Positions 18,175 through 26,882 are shown, counted from the stretch's first letter. The stretch: DNA of 64,000 nucleotides from Caldimonas thermodepolymerans (GCF_015476235.1 NZ_CP064338.1:3410001-3474000); one strand, 5' to 3'. The notes: generated from the sequence alone by a model not told the origin. A program made the numbers and translations.

Positions 18175-18885
18175 TCAGACGCCGAGGTATTCGTGCAGGT
18201 CGTGCATGCGCTCGGGCAGCTCGGCCTGTGTGAACGACTGGATGATCCGGCCGTGCTCCATCACCAGGAAGCGGTCGGCCAGCGGTGCGGCAAAGCGGAA
18301 GTTCTGCTCCACCATCACGATGGTGTAGCCCTGCTGGCGCAGGGTGCGCACCACCTCGGCGAGCTTCTGCACGATCACCGGGGCCAGGCCCTCGGAGATC
18401 TCGTCGAGCAGCAGCAGGCGCGCACCCGTGCGCAGGATGCGCGCCACCGCGAGCATCTGCTGCTCGCCGCCGGACAGCCGCGTGCCCTGGCTGGCGGCGC
18501 GCTCCTTGAGGTTGGGGAACATCTGGTACAGCGCGTCCAGGCCCATGCCGCCCGGCGCGATCGCCGGCGGCAGCATCAGGTTCTCCTCGGCCGACAGGCT
18601 GGAGAAGATGCCGCGTTCCTCGGGGCAGTAGCCCACGCCCAGCCGCGCGATGCGGTGCGGCGGCAGCTGGATGGACTCCTGGCCCATGATCTTCACCGAG
18701 CCCTTGCGCGAGCCGATCAGGCCCATGATCGCGCGCAGCGTGCTGGTGCGCCCGGCGCCGTTGCGCCCGAGCAGCGTCACCACCTCGCCCTCGTCGACGT
18801 GGAAGTCCACGCCGTGCAGCACGTGCGACTCCCCGTACCAGCCGTGCAGGCCCTGGACTTCGAGCATGCGCTTCTTGTCGCTCAT
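18175..18885 (-). CDS. livF: Liv-type ABC transporter ATP-binding protein LivF, variant Walker A
   Basis: A 236-residue cytoplasmic ATPase. The Walker A motif reads GRNGAGRTST (residues 40-49), so the usual P-loop Lys is Arg46, encoded CGC. The remaining motifs are normal: signature RLSGGEQQM, Walker B ARLLLLDEISEGLAP with catalytic Glu, and the H-loop region IVMVEQNFRF where His is replaced by Asn as in many LivF proteins. Start 18885 begins MSDKKRMLEVQG, matching the family; an upstream ATG at 18915 is in frame. It pairs with LivG. Confidence 0.9.
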   Translation of the reverse strand: MSDKKRMLEVQGLHGWYGESHVLHGVDFHVDEGEVVTLLGRNGAGRTSTLRAIMGLIGSRKGSVKIMGQESIQLPPHRIARLGVGYCPEERGIFSSLSAEENLMLPPAIAPGGMGLDALYQMFPNLKERAASQGTRLSGGEQQMLAVARILRTGARLLLLDEISEGLAPVIVQKLAEVVRTLRQQGYTIVMVEQNFRFAAPLADRFLVMEHGRIIQSFTQAELPERMHDLHEYLGV

Positions 18886-18931
18886 CGGTCGGCTCCACGA
18901 AGGTTGTGCGTGCATGCGCTGGCGACGCCCA

Positions 18932-19699
18932 TCAATGCGCTCCTTGCAGTTCGGTGCTGGCGCTGCCCATGTAGGCCTCGATCACGTCCGGGTTGCGCGA
19001 GACCTCGGCGTAGGGGCCCTCGGCGAGCTTGGCGCCGCGTTGCAGCACGGTGATGGTGTCGGCGATGCTGGAGACCACGCTCATGTTGTGCTCCACCATC
19101 AGGATGGTGCGGTTGGCCGACACCTTCTTGATCAGGTGCTGCACGCGCTCGACGTCCTCCAGGCCCATGCCCTGCGTCGGCTCGTCCAGCAGCATCAGTT
19201 CCGGCTCCATCGCCAGCGTGGTGGCGATCTCGAGCGCGCGCTTGCGCCCGTAGCTCAGCTCGTGCGTGGCGAGGTCGGCGTAGCGGTCCAGGTCGACCTC
19301 GCGCAGCAGCTCCATCGCCCGGTCGTTGAGCCCGTACAGCGAGCGCTCGGGCTTCCAGAAGTGGAACGAGGTGCCCAGCTTGCGCTGCAGCGCGACGCGC
19401 ACGTTCTCCAGCACCGTCAGGTGCGGGAACACCGCCGAGATCTGGAACGAGCGGATGATGCCGCGCCGCGCGATGTGCGCCGGCTTCTCGTGCGTGATGT
19501 CGGTGCCGTTGAACAGGATCTGGCCCGACGTCGGCGTGATGAACTTGGTCAGCAGGTTGAAGCAGGTGGTCTTGCCCGCACCGTTCGGGCCGATCAGCGC
19601 ATGGATCGTGCCGCGGCGGACCTGCAGGTCCACCTTGTTGACCGCGACGAAGCCCTTGAACTCCTTCGTCAGGGCGCGTGTCTCGAGGATGATGTCCAT
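18932..19699 (-). CDS. livG: Liv-type ABC transporter ATP-binding protein LivG
   Basis: A 255-residue ATPase with an intact Walker A (GPNGAGKTTCFNLL), Q-loop RSFQISAVFPHLTVLENV, signature LSYGRKRALEIA and Walker B ELMLLDEPTQGM, followed by the H-loop ILMVEHNMSVV. It would dimerise with LivF to drive transport. Its start lies 15 bp after the iclR stop, so it is in one transcription unit with the regulator. Confidence 0.92.
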   Translation of the reverse strand: MDIILETRALTKEFKGFVAVNKVDLQVRRGTIHALIGPNGAGKTTCFNLLTKFITPTSGQILFNGTDITHEKPAHIARRGIIRSFQISAVFPHLTVLENVRVALQRKLGTSFHFWKPERSLYGLNDRAMELLREVDLDRYADLATHELSYGRKRALEIATTLAMEPELMLLDEPTQGMGLEDVERVQHLIKKVSANRTILMVEHNMSVVSSIADTITVLQRGAKLAEGPYAEVSRNPDVIEAYMGSASTELQGAH

Positions 19700-19714
19700 C
19701 GGGTTGCAGCCTCG

Positions 19715-20584
19715 TCAGCTCGTGGATCCGGGAAACGCGGCCGGCGCGACGCGCCCGCCGATGCGTTCCGACAACTGGCGCGCGACGCGCATCACCACGC
19801 CGCGCAGCCGCTCGCCGCTGGAGGGCAGCAGCGCCTTGGGGATGCACACCCCGACGCCGGCCACCGGCAGGCCGGCCGCGCCGAACACCGGCGCGCCGTA
19901 GCAGTAGATGCCTTCGCGCACCCCCTCGTCGTCGATGCTGTAGCCGCGCGCCCGCGTCTCGGCCATCTCCTGCAGGAAGACGTCGATCGGGACCGGCTGG
20001 CGTCCCTGCACCATCGGGTGCAGCAGGGCCGGCAGGCGCTCGCGCACCGCGGCCGGCTCGTGGAAGGCCAGCATCGACTTGCCGGTGGCAGCCAGGTGCG
20101 CGGGCAGGCGCATGCCCACGTGGAAGGCCAGCCCCAGCGGGTGGCTGCCGGGCCGCGCGGCGACGTAGACGATGTCCGCGCCGTCCAGCACCGAGAGGAT
20201 GATGGTCTCCTCCGGGCGCTGGCCCAGCTCGCTCCAGATGCGGTGGAATTCGTCGACCACCTGGGTGTGCGCGCTGAAGGCATGCGCCAGCCCGAGCACC
20301 CGGGCGCCGATGAAGTAGCTGCCGTCCTCGTAGCGGCGCAGGTAGCCCAGCTGGGCCATCGTGCGGCACAGGGCGTGCACGCTGCTCTTGGGCAGGGCCA
20401 GCGACGAGGCGATGCGCGACAGCCCGATGGGTTCGCGCTCGCCGGCCAGCAGGTCCAGCACCGCGAAGGCGCGCACCACCGCAGGCACCAGGCCGGCCGG
20501 AGGGTGCCGGTCGCGGCCGGCATCGCCCGAGGGCATCGACGACACCGGCGAGGCAGGCATGGCAGTGACGGTCGATTGGCTCAT
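19715..20584 (-). CDS. IclR family transcriptional regulator
   Basis: A 289-residue regulator. The N-terminal winged HTH (VVRAFAVLDLLAGEREPIGL, then SRIASSLALPKSSVHALCRT) spans about residues 35-90. The IclR effector domain follows, with AHLAATGKSMLAF, ARGYSIDDEGVREGIYCYG and PVAGVGVCIP. It heads the livGFKHM operon, and its own upstream region carries a perfect inverted repeat, so autoregulated control of the transporter is likely. The start at 20584 adds a flexible 30-residue leader; Met9 is an alternative. Confidence 0.9.
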   Translation of the reverse strand: MSQSTVTAMPASPVSSMPSGDAGRDRHPPAGLVPAVVRAFAVLDLLAGEREPIGLSRIASSLALPKSSVHALCRTMAQLGYLRRYEDGSYFIGARVLGLAHAFSAHTQVVDEFHRIWSELGQRPEETIILSVLDGADIVYVAARPGSHPLGLAFHVGMRLPAHLAATGKSMLAFHEPAAVRERLPALLHPMVQGRQPVPIDVFLQEMAETRARGYSIDDEGVREGIYCYGAPVFGAAGLPVAGVGVCIPKALLPSSGERLRGVVMRVARQLSERIGGRVAPAAFPGSTS

Positions 20585-20608
20585 CAGACTCCGTGCGACG
20601 AACACGCG

Positions 20609-20644
20609 GTTCGATATGTCGGACACGCGTTCCGTATGCGGAAC
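20609..20644. promoter_or_regulatory. Candidate IclR operator, two copies
   Basis: GTTCCGTATGCGGAAC at 20629-20644 is a perfect 6-bp inverted repeat with a 4-bp spacer, the TTCCG/CGGAA form seen at several IclR-family sites. A related copy, GTTCGATATGTCGGAC at 20609-20624, matches at 11 of 16 positions and starts exactly 20 bp away, about two helical turns. Both lie 25-60 bp upstream of the iclR start. Binding by this IclR protein is inferred. Confidence 0.55.
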
Positions 20645-20858
20645 GGCTGCCCAGTCTAGGCATGGCGTTTTCCGCTTCCTACGGGGGGAAACACGAGCTT
20701 CGGGGTTAGTCCTCACAGGGATGTCCCCGGACCTCGCCGGACCGCACCGCCCGGCGCCGCGACCGTCCCGGCCGGCTGCATGCGCAAGGCGACGCGCCAG
20801 TGCCTCCATCCGGGCGCTGCTATCCTCGCGCCCCACCCACTGCTCAAGGAAATCCTGC

Positions 20859-21845
20859 ATGCTCCCTTCGCTTCCCACGCTCACCCGGACGCCGGCACGC
20901 CGGCTCGCACGCCTGGCGACGGTCGCGCTGGCAGCGGCCTGCGCCTTGCCCGCGGGGGCCGACCCGGTTGCCCAGGAGCGCGGGCAAGCGGCCGAGGAAG
21001 CCGAGCGGGTCGAACGCGAGCTGGGCGTGCGGCCGATGCGCTTCGAGGACCTGCAGCCCTACGACCGCAGGGTGTCGGCCAGCGAGCTGGCGGCGGCGAC
21101 GCAGGCGCCCGTGAACCTCCAGCCCTTCCCGGCCCTGTTCGACGACGCCGCGCGCTACGACGAGGCCTCGCTGTGGCGGGAAGGCGGCGTGATCCAGCTG
21201 ATCGTCACCTCCCCCCTCTCGAGTCACGACGGGTACGGGGCGCGCCGCATCTTCATGACCTGCGGCGGGAACCGGCACGCCATCCTCCAGGCGGCGGGCC
21301 GGTTCGCCCGCACCGCGACCGAAGCGGCCCTGCTGGCGCGCAACCCCTCCGAGCAGGCCACCACGGGCCCCTCGCCCTCGGTCGAGATGGTCGAGGCCTG
21401 GTGGACCCCGCCGGGCAAACCGAACGCGGCGATCCAGGACCTGTGCGATCGCGCCAAGCCAGCACCGTATGCGCTCGCGGTCCCGATCTCGTTCCGCAAC
21501 GGCGAGGTGCTCTCGGTCCCGGTGCGCTCGATCCGGAAGACCCGGGACGGCCAGGGCGTCGGCTGGGTGCAGCTGCGCCACCTCCCGGAGGCCGCCCCGC
21601 ATCCCGCCTGGGACGCACCGGACGCCCCCACCGAGCAGCTGCTGCACCTGGCGCAGATGCTCAGCCCCGCGATGTATGCGGTGAACTGCGCCACCGGGGA
21701 CGTCCGCGGCGCGTCGCTCCAGTACTCGCGGTCGCTGAAGCTGGTGATCCCCGGCCTGTGGCCGGACGACGGCAAGCACGTGCGCGACCTGGTCAAGCCC
21801 CTGGCCATCGGCAGCATGTTCTCGTGTTCGGCGGTGGGGCTGTAG
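20859..21845 (+). CDS. Exported protein of unknown function
   Basis: A 328-residue protein with a Sec signal peptide (ARLATVALAAACALPAGADP, cleavage near residue 35). AAGGA 8 bases before the ATG supports the start. The mature part begins with a charged helix (QAAEEAERVERELG) and continues with a mixed alpha/beta region holding three or four Cys (FMTCGGNRH, LCDRAK, VNCATG, FSCSAVGL) that could form disulfides in the periplasm. I do not recognise the family. It stands alone between the divergent iclR operon and the DUF4397 gene. Confidence 0.72.
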   Translation: MLPSLPTLTRTPARRLARLATVALAAACALPAGADPVAQERGQAAEEAERVERELGVRPMRFEDLQPYDRRVSASELAAATQAPVNLQPFPALFDDAARYDEASLWREGGVIQLIVTSPLSSHDGYGARRIFMTCGGNRHAILQAAGRFARTATEAALLARNPSEQATTGPSPSVEMVEAWWTPPGKPNAAIQDLCDRAKPAPYALAVPISFRNGEVLSVPVRSIRKTRDGQGVGWVQLRHLPEAAPHPAWDAPDAPTEQLLHLAQMLSPAMYAVNCATGDVRGASLQYSRSLKLVIPGLWPDDGKHVRDLVKPLAIGSMFSCSAVGL

Positions 21846-22052
21846 CCCCCTCCTTCCATCCAGGGAGCACCGCTCGCGCGGCCCGGGCCGGCATGCCGTG
21901 CCGCGCGCTGTCGCGTGCGGCAGACAGGCGGTCGTCTCCGTTACCGAAACGGCGCACACGACATGCGCGGCTCGGCAACAATCTGCGCTTTCGTGTGCAA
22001 CGCTCACCGGGCGTCGCGGCGCCCGGCGACCTGACCGGGAGGAACCCTTTCA

Positions 22053-22814
22053 ATGTCCGAAAAGCAACGCTCCGGTGTCCGATGCGGCATCACCCGCCGC
22101 CAGTGGACGCTGTCCGCGCTCGGCCTGGCCGGCGCCGCCGTGCTGCCCGCCTGCGGCGGCGGCTCCGGCGACGACGATGACGACCTGCCGCGCCTGCGCT
22201 TCGTCAACGGCACGCTGAACTACCGTGCGGTGAACGTCTACCTGGGCTCGACCCGGGTGCTCTCGGGACTGGAGAACGGCGGCCGGATCAGCCAGATCCG
22301 CACGCTCGACCAGGGACGCCGCACCGTCCGCATGGTGAACACCAACGCCATGGGCGAGGTTTCGGCCACGTACGACTTCGAGCCCGGGACCTGGACCACG
22401 GCGCTGGCCTACGGTCCCAGCACGGCCAAGATGCTGTTCATCGAGGAGAACAGCGACGAGGCCCCGTCGGGCCGCTCGCACCTGCGCGTGTTCCATGCCG
22501 ATTCGAGCCTCGGCGCCGTGGACGTCTACGTGACCGCCTCCGGCGTCACCGACCTGCGCGACGAGGACCCGATCGTCAGCGGGCTTGGCTACGACAGCGA
22601 CGCAGCGATGGACGACCCGGTGGTCGTGAATTCCGGGGCCTGCCGCATCCAGTTCACGCTGGCCGACGACAAGACCGTGCGCTACCGCTCGGAGCCGATC
22701 ACGCTGCCCAGCCGCTCCAACGTCACGCTGGTGATCGTGCCGGACAACGGCGACCACACCGTCGTCGCCCTGCCGGAACGCCACAACGGCAACCGGCTGA
22801 CCAACGAGCTGTAA
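22053..22814 (+). CDS. DUF4397 domain lipoprotein
   Basis: A 253-residue exported protein. A twin-arginine-like start (CGITRRQWTLSALGLAGAAV) leads to LPACGGGSGDDDDD, a probable lipobox with a Gly/Asp linker. The DUF4397 beta-sandwich follows: LRFVNGTLNYRAVNVYLG, then SHLRVFHADSSLGAVDVYVT. Such domains are found on surface or periplasmic proteins of unknown ligand. GGGAGGA about 10 bases upstream fits the start. The 207-bp upstream gap holds no other gene that I can see. Confidence 0.82.
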   Translation: MSEKQRSGVRCGITRRQWTLSALGLAGAAVLPACGGGSGDDDDDLPRLRFVNGTLNYRAVNVYLGSTRVLSGLENGGRISQIRTLDQGRRTVRMVNTNAMGEVSATYDFEPGTWTTALAYGPSTAKMLFIEENSDEAPSGRSHLRVFHADSSLGAVDVYVTASGVTDLRDEDPIVSGLGYDSDAAMDDPVVVNSGACRIQFTLADDKTVRYRSEPITLPSRSNVTLVIVPDNGDHTVVALPERHNGNRLTNEL

Positions 22815-22852
22815 GCCGGGCAGGCCGCGACGTCGCCTCTACACTGCAGGGC

Positions 22853-23677
22853 ATGTCCAGCCTTCCCTTCGACTGCCCTGCCCTGCACGCCGCGCGCCGC
22901 CTGCAGCGCGACCGCCTGCTGCCCTTCCACATCGCCGGCAAGCCGGTCGGCACCGTCGCGCGCGAGCACCTCGACGCGCTGGCCGCACATGCCCCCTGGC
23001 TGCAGGTCGAGGCCGACCGCGCGCACATGGACGACGCGCTGGCCACCCCGGCGCAGCGCAGCGCGGCGCTGGCCGCCACCAACGCGGCGCTGCGCGAACT
23101 GGGCCTGATCCGCGCCTGGCGCGACGAGACCTACGCCATCGTCGAGGACGAAGGCGCCGCCCCGCTGGCGCTGATCGAGCGCGCCTCGGCGCGCTTCTGG
23201 GGCACGCTGACCTTCGGCGCCCACCTCAACGGCTACGTCTGCGACGAGCACGGCCGCCCCAGCCACCTGTGGATCTCGCGGCGCGCCCTGACCAAGTCGG
23301 TCGACCCCGGCCGTCTGGACAACCTGGTCGCCGGCGGCGTGCCGCACGACCAGACGCCGTACGAGACGATGGTGCGCGAGTGCTGGGAGGAGTCCGGCAT
23401 CCCCGAGCCGCTGGCGCGCCAGGCCCGGCACTGCGGCCGCGTGAAGCTGCACTGCGACATCCTCGAAGGGGTGCAGCTCGAGGTGGTGCACGTCTTCGAT
23501 TTGGAGCTGCCGCGCGACTTCCGCCCGCGCGCCACCGACGGCGAGGTGATGGAACACCGCCTGCTGCCGCTGGACGAGGTGGTCGAGCTGCTGCGCGGCG
23601 AGGAGTTCACCACCGACGCGGCGCTGGCGACGCTGGACTTCCTGCGCCGGCACCAGCGCGTGACGCTGCCGGCCTGA
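22853..23677 (+). CDS. Nudix hydrolase with DUF4743 N-terminal domain
   Basis: A 274-residue cytosolic protein. The N-terminal DUF4743 part spans about residues 1-125. The Nudix fold follows, with the box GGVPHDQTPYETMVRECWEE at about residues 160-180; the REWEE core is intact, while the upstream Glu of the consensus is Gln, as happens in the thiamine-pyrophosphokinase-associated Nudix group. It should hydrolyse a nucleoside-diphosphate-linked compound; damaged thiamine diphosphate analogues are a family-based guess. It is convergent with pldA, 9 bp apart. Confidence 0.88.
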   Translation: MSSLPFDCPALHAARRLQRDRLLPFHIAGKPVGTVAREHLDALAAHAPWLQVEADRAHMDDALATPAQRSAALAATNAALRELGLIRAWRDETYAIVEDEGAAPLALIERASARFWGTLTFGAHLNGYVCDEHGRPSHLWISRRALTKSVDPGRLDNLVAGGVPHDQTPYETMVRECWEESGIPEPLARQARHCGRVKLHCDILEGVQLEVVHVFDLELPRDFRPRATDGEVMEHRLLPLDEVVELLRGEEFTTDAALATLDFLRRHQRVTLPA

Positions 23678-23686
23678 GCCCGCGGC

Positions 23687-24826
23687 TCAGAACTGGAACA
23701 GCGTGATGCCGACGCCCAGGCTGTGCTGCTGGCGGTTGTAGTCCAGCAGCGTCTCGCCGTAGCCGGAGAACAGCTGCACGTACCAGCGCAGGCCCTCGGG
23801 GTGGTCACTGTCGACCGGGTAGGTCCAGTCCAGCTGCCACGAGCCGTGCTTGACGTCGCGCAGGTTGCTGCGCCAGCGCAGCGACGCGGTCGCGCGCCCC
23901 GGCAGCCAGGCCACGGTGACCTCGCCGCGGCCGAGGTAGTGGGTCAGGTCCGGGTTGTCGTCATCGTCGCCGTCTTCCGGCAGGCGCTTGTGCAGGCGCG
24001 CCAGGATGCTGACCTCGCCCTTTTCCAGGCCGGCAGCGACGTAGACCCGGTTCCAGCTGCGCGACAGCGGCTCGGACTGCCCGTTGGACTGGTGCGCCAG
24101 CCCCGCATGCACCATGCGGAACTCCCAGCCGTGCGGCAGCAGGCGCAGCGGCTTGGGCACCGGCACCACGTAGATCAGCTCGGGCTCGAAGTCGGTGCTG
24201 CGAAACGGCGACGACTCCTTGCGGTTCCACACCTGCCACATCGACTGCTGCGTGTAGCCGAACCAGATGTCCGCATCGGGCAGCAGCACGCTCTGCGCGA
24301 TCTTGGTGCGCAGCGAGATCTGCAGCTTGGTCTCGATCTGCTTGTAGTCGTTCGGCTCGCCGTCGGACGGCCGCGTCGGGCTTTGCGGGTCGCGGTTGAT
24401 GTGGCTGGTGTAGTGCACCGGCAGGATGAAGTTGGGCCGGTACGACTTGAACCGGAAGGTGCCGTGCTTGTCGGCGCGGTCCAGCTCCCAGAACGCCGAC
24501 CAGAAACTCTGCGCGCTGCGCGGCCGCAGCCCCGAGCCGGCGCTGGCGGCCTGCGGCGCCTCGTCGGCCGGCGCGGCTTCGGCCGGCAGCGGCGCGGGCA
24601 TCGTCACGCGGGCAGGCGGCTCGGCGGCCGGAGCCTGGGCGGCTGCCGGCGCCGGCACCGGCGCGCTGCGGCCGGCCACGCGGTCGTAGCAGGCCAGCCG
24701 CTCGGCGTCGGCCTCGATCGCGGCGCAGTCGGCCAGCCCGGCTGGCGCCTGGGCGCCGGCCGACCAGGCGGCCACCCACAGACCGAGTCCCACGCACGCC
24801 GGCCGCAGCCGCATTTCGCACTTCAT
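23687..24826 (-). CDS. pldA: Outer-membrane phospholipase A
   Basis: A 379-residue beta-barrel phospholipase. After the signal peptide (GLWVAAWSAGAQA) there is a periplasmic segment with the motif DCAAIEADAERLACYDRVAG and a Pro/Ala linker. The barrel starts near SYRPNFILPVHYT. The catalytic core is AGLAHQSNGQSEPLSRSWNR, with the HxSNG His and Ser and the downstream Asn. The last residue is Phe (ITLFQF), as needed for BAM-mediated insertion. The enzyme degrades mislocalised phospholipids on the outer leaflet. Start 24826 has AGGAA upstream. Confidence 0.92.
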   Translation of the reverse strand: MKCEMRLRPACVGLGLWVAAWSAGAQAPAGLADCAAIEADAERLACYDRVAGRSAPVPAPAAAQAPAAEPPARVTMPAPLPAEAAPADEAPQAASAGSGLRPRSAQSFWSAFWELDRADKHGTFRFKSYRPNFILPVHYTSHINRDPQSPTRPSDGEPNDYKQIETKLQISLRTKIAQSVLLPDADIWFGYTQQSMWQVWNRKESSPFRSTDFEPELIYVVPVPKPLRLLPHGWEFRMVHAGLAHQSNGQSEPLSRSWNRVYVAAGLEKGEVSILARLHKRLPEDGDDDDNPDLTHYLGRGEVTVAWLPGRATASLRWRSNLRDVKHGSWQLDWTYPVDSDHPEGLRWYVQLFSGYGETLLDYNRQQHSLGVGITLFQF

Positions 24827-25040
24827 CACCGATTCCTGATCCTGCCGCAAGTCAAAACGCCGCAGTGTGCCGCAAAGCCGGGGCCGGCCCAAGGTCCGGT
24901 TTCAAAGCCTTCGAACGATCCGGTCAAGGGACGTGAACCAAATCGCCGAGGCACACTCTTATGCTTGCGGCTCACGCTGGCGGCGTGCGCCCTGCGAACC
25001 GGCCACCGCCGCCCGCGAGCCTTCAGAGATTTTCAACGAC

Positions 25041-25598
25041 ATGACCCAACCCGCTGCTGCCCGCTATTCCGGCCCGGCGATCGCCCTGCACTGGCTGCTG
25101 GCCCTCGCCATCATCGGCACCTTCTGCCTGGGGGTGTACATGACCAGCCTGCCGATGTCCCCGGCGCGGCTGAAGTACTACAACTGGCACAAGTGGGCGG
25201 GCGTGACCATCCTGGCGCTGTCGGCGCTGCGCCTGCTGTGGCGCCTGTGGCGCCGCCCGCCGCCGCTGCCCGAGCAGGTGCTGCGCAGCATGCCCGGCTG
25301 GCAGCGCATCGCGCACCACGCCACCCACCACGGCATGTACCTGCTGTTCTTCGCCGTGCCGCTGGTCGGCTGGGCCTACAGCTCGGCGGCGGGCTTCCCG
25401 ATCGTGTGGTTCGGCGTGCTGCAGCTGCCGGACTTCGTCTCGCCCGACCGCGCCCTGGCGCAGGCCATCAAGCCCTGGCACGGCGCGCTGGCCTATGCGC
25501 TGGCCACGCTGGTCGTGCTGCACGTGGCCGCCGTGATCAAGCACCAGCTGATCGACCGCGACGGCCTGCTCGCGCGCATGCTGCCCGGCCGCGCTTGA
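25041..25598 (+). CDS. Cytochrome b561 family protein
   Basis: A 185-residue four-helix membrane cytochrome b. Segments are SGPAIALHWLLALAIIGTFC with the first haem His, YNWHKWAGVTILALSALRLL with the second, HHATHHGMYLLFFAVPLVGW, and KPWHGALAYALATLVVLHVA. It likely transfers electrons from quinol to a periplasmic acceptor. It is followed at 46 bp by two yceI genes, an arrangement common in proteobacteria and implying one operon; the YceI proteins bind isoprenoid quinones. Start 25041 is chosen because it precedes the first helix by about 12 residues. Confidence 0.92.
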   Translation: MTQPAAARYSGPAIALHWLLALAIIGTFCLGVYMTSLPMSPARLKYYNWHKWAGVTILALSALRLLWRLWRRPPPLPEQVLRSMPGWQRIAHHATHHGMYLLFFAVPLVGWAYSSAAGFPIVWFGVLQLPDFVSPDRALAQAIKPWHGALAYALATLVVLHVAAVIKHQLIDRDGLLARMLPGRA

Positions 25599-25644
25599 GG
25601 GGGCACCGCAGAACCGGGCCCATGCCAGACCTTCCGGAGTTCCG

Positions 25645-26205
25645 ATGAAAAAGCTCTTCCTTGCCTTTGCCGCTTCCGCCGTGATCGCGGCCCCCGCCTG
25701 GGCCCAGCAGAAGCTCGTGCCCGCCCAGAGCGAGATCGTCTTCGTCAGCACGCAGATGGGCGTGCCGGTGGAAGGCCATTTCAGGACGTTCGACGCGCAG
25801 GTGCAGTTCGACCCGAAGAAGCCCGAGACCTCGTCGATCGCCTTCACCGTCGACCTGGGCAGCGCGGCGCTGGGCGTGCCCGAGACCGAAGCCGAGCTGG
25901 CCAAGCCCGAGTGGTTCGACACCAAGCGCTTCCCGCAGGCGCGCTTCCAGTCGACCTCGATCAAGGCCACCGGCCCGCAGCGCTTCGACGTGGCCGGCAA
26001 GCTCACCATCAAGGGCCAGACGCGCGACCTGGTGGTGCCCGTGACGCTGGCGCAGGCCGGCGGCACCACCACCGCCACCGGCGCCTTCACGCTCAAGCGG
26101 CTGGAGTTCAAGATCGGCGATGGCGACTGGGCCGACACCTCCATGGTCGCCAACGACGTGCAGGTCAAGTTCAAGCTCGCGCTCACCGGCGTCGCGCCGC
26201 TGTGA
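25645..26205 (+). CDS. YceI family periplasmic protein (first copy)
   Basis: A 186-residue lipocalin-like protein with signal peptide MKKLFLAFAASAVIAAPAWA. The mature part shows the YceI pattern: SEIVFVSTQMGVPVEGHF, TVDLGSAALGVPETEAEL, EWFDTKRFPQARFQST, and a C-terminal KFKLAL strand. Family members bind long-chain isoprenoids such as ubiquinone. It is less close to the YceI consensus than the next gene and may be the subfamily that partners cytochrome b561. Confidence 0.9.
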   Translation: MKKLFLAFAASAVIAAPAWAQQKLVPAQSEIVFVSTQMGVPVEGHFRTFDAQVQFDPKKPETSSIAFTVDLGSAALGVPETEAELAKPEWFDTKRFPQARFQSTSIKATGPQRFDVAGKLTIKGQTRDLVVPVTLAQAGGTTTATGAFTLKRLEFKIGDGDWADTSMVANDVQVKFKLALTGVAPL

Positions 26206-26255
26206 TGCGCCTTCGTCTTCATCCACACACCCAACCACCCGAGGAACCGAGACTC

Positions 26256-26825
26256 ATGAAGCACACCCTCATCGCCGCCGCCGTCCTGGCCGCCGCAGCC
26301 GCTGCGCACGCCGAGCCCGCCACCTACGGCATCGACCCCAACCACACCTTCGTGAGCTTCGAGGTGCGGCACCTGGGCATGTCCACCATCCGGGCGCGCT
26401 TCGACAAGAAGGAAGGCACGATCCAGCTCGACCGCGCCGCCAAGACCGGCCGTGCCGAGTTCACGATCGACATGACCTCGGTCAACAGCGGCGTGCCGCG
26501 CTTCGACGGTCACCTCAAGAGCGACGACCTGTTCAAGACCGGCGCCTTCCCGACCGCCAAGTTCGTCGCCGACAAGTTCGTCTTCAACGGCGACCAACTG
26601 ACCGAAGTCACCGGCAACCTGACGCTGCTGGACAAGACCCACCCGGTCACGTTCAAGGCCACCAACTTCGCCTGCATCGAACACCCAATGCTCAAGCGCG
26701 AGGCCTGCGGCGGCGACTTCGAGGCCACCATCCAGCGCAGCCAGTGGGGCATCAACTACGGCTTGCCCGCCGTCGCCCCGGACAACGTGCGCGTGCTGAT
26801 CCAGATCGAAGCGATCAAGCAGTAA
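26256..26825 (+). CDS. YceI family periplasmic protein (second copy)
   Basis: A 189-residue exported YceI protein (signal [20 protein letters not shown]). Classic motifs are YGIDPNHTFVSFEVRHLGMS, SVNSGVPRFDGHLKSDDLF, FPTAKFVADKFVFNGDQLTE and SQWGINYGLPAVAPDNVRV. Two Cys (FACIEHP, REACGGDF) may form a disulfide. It is the third gene of the cytochrome b561 operon and is followed by a terminator. Confidence 0.92.
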   Translation: MKHTLIAAAVLAAAAAAHAEPATYGIDPNHTFVSFEVRHLGMSTIRARFDKKEGTIQLDRAAKTGRAEFTIDMTSVNSGVPRFDGHLKSDDLFKTGAFPTAKFVADKFVFNGDQLTEVTGNLTLLDKTHPVTFKATNFACIEHPMLKREACGGDFEATIQRSQWGINYGLPAVAPDNVRVLIQIEAIKQ

Positions 26826-26848
26826 GCGCACCACGCCTGCCCTTGCCC

Positions 26849-26882
26849 GCCCCCGCGGACGCGAGTCCCCGAGGGCTTTTTT
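26849..26882 (+). terminator. Rho-independent terminator after the yceI operon
   Basis: An imperfect 12-bp stem (26849-26860 with 26865-26876, two mismatches, GCGA tetraloop) is followed by six T. It begins 24 bp after the second yceI stop. Confidence 0.8.
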
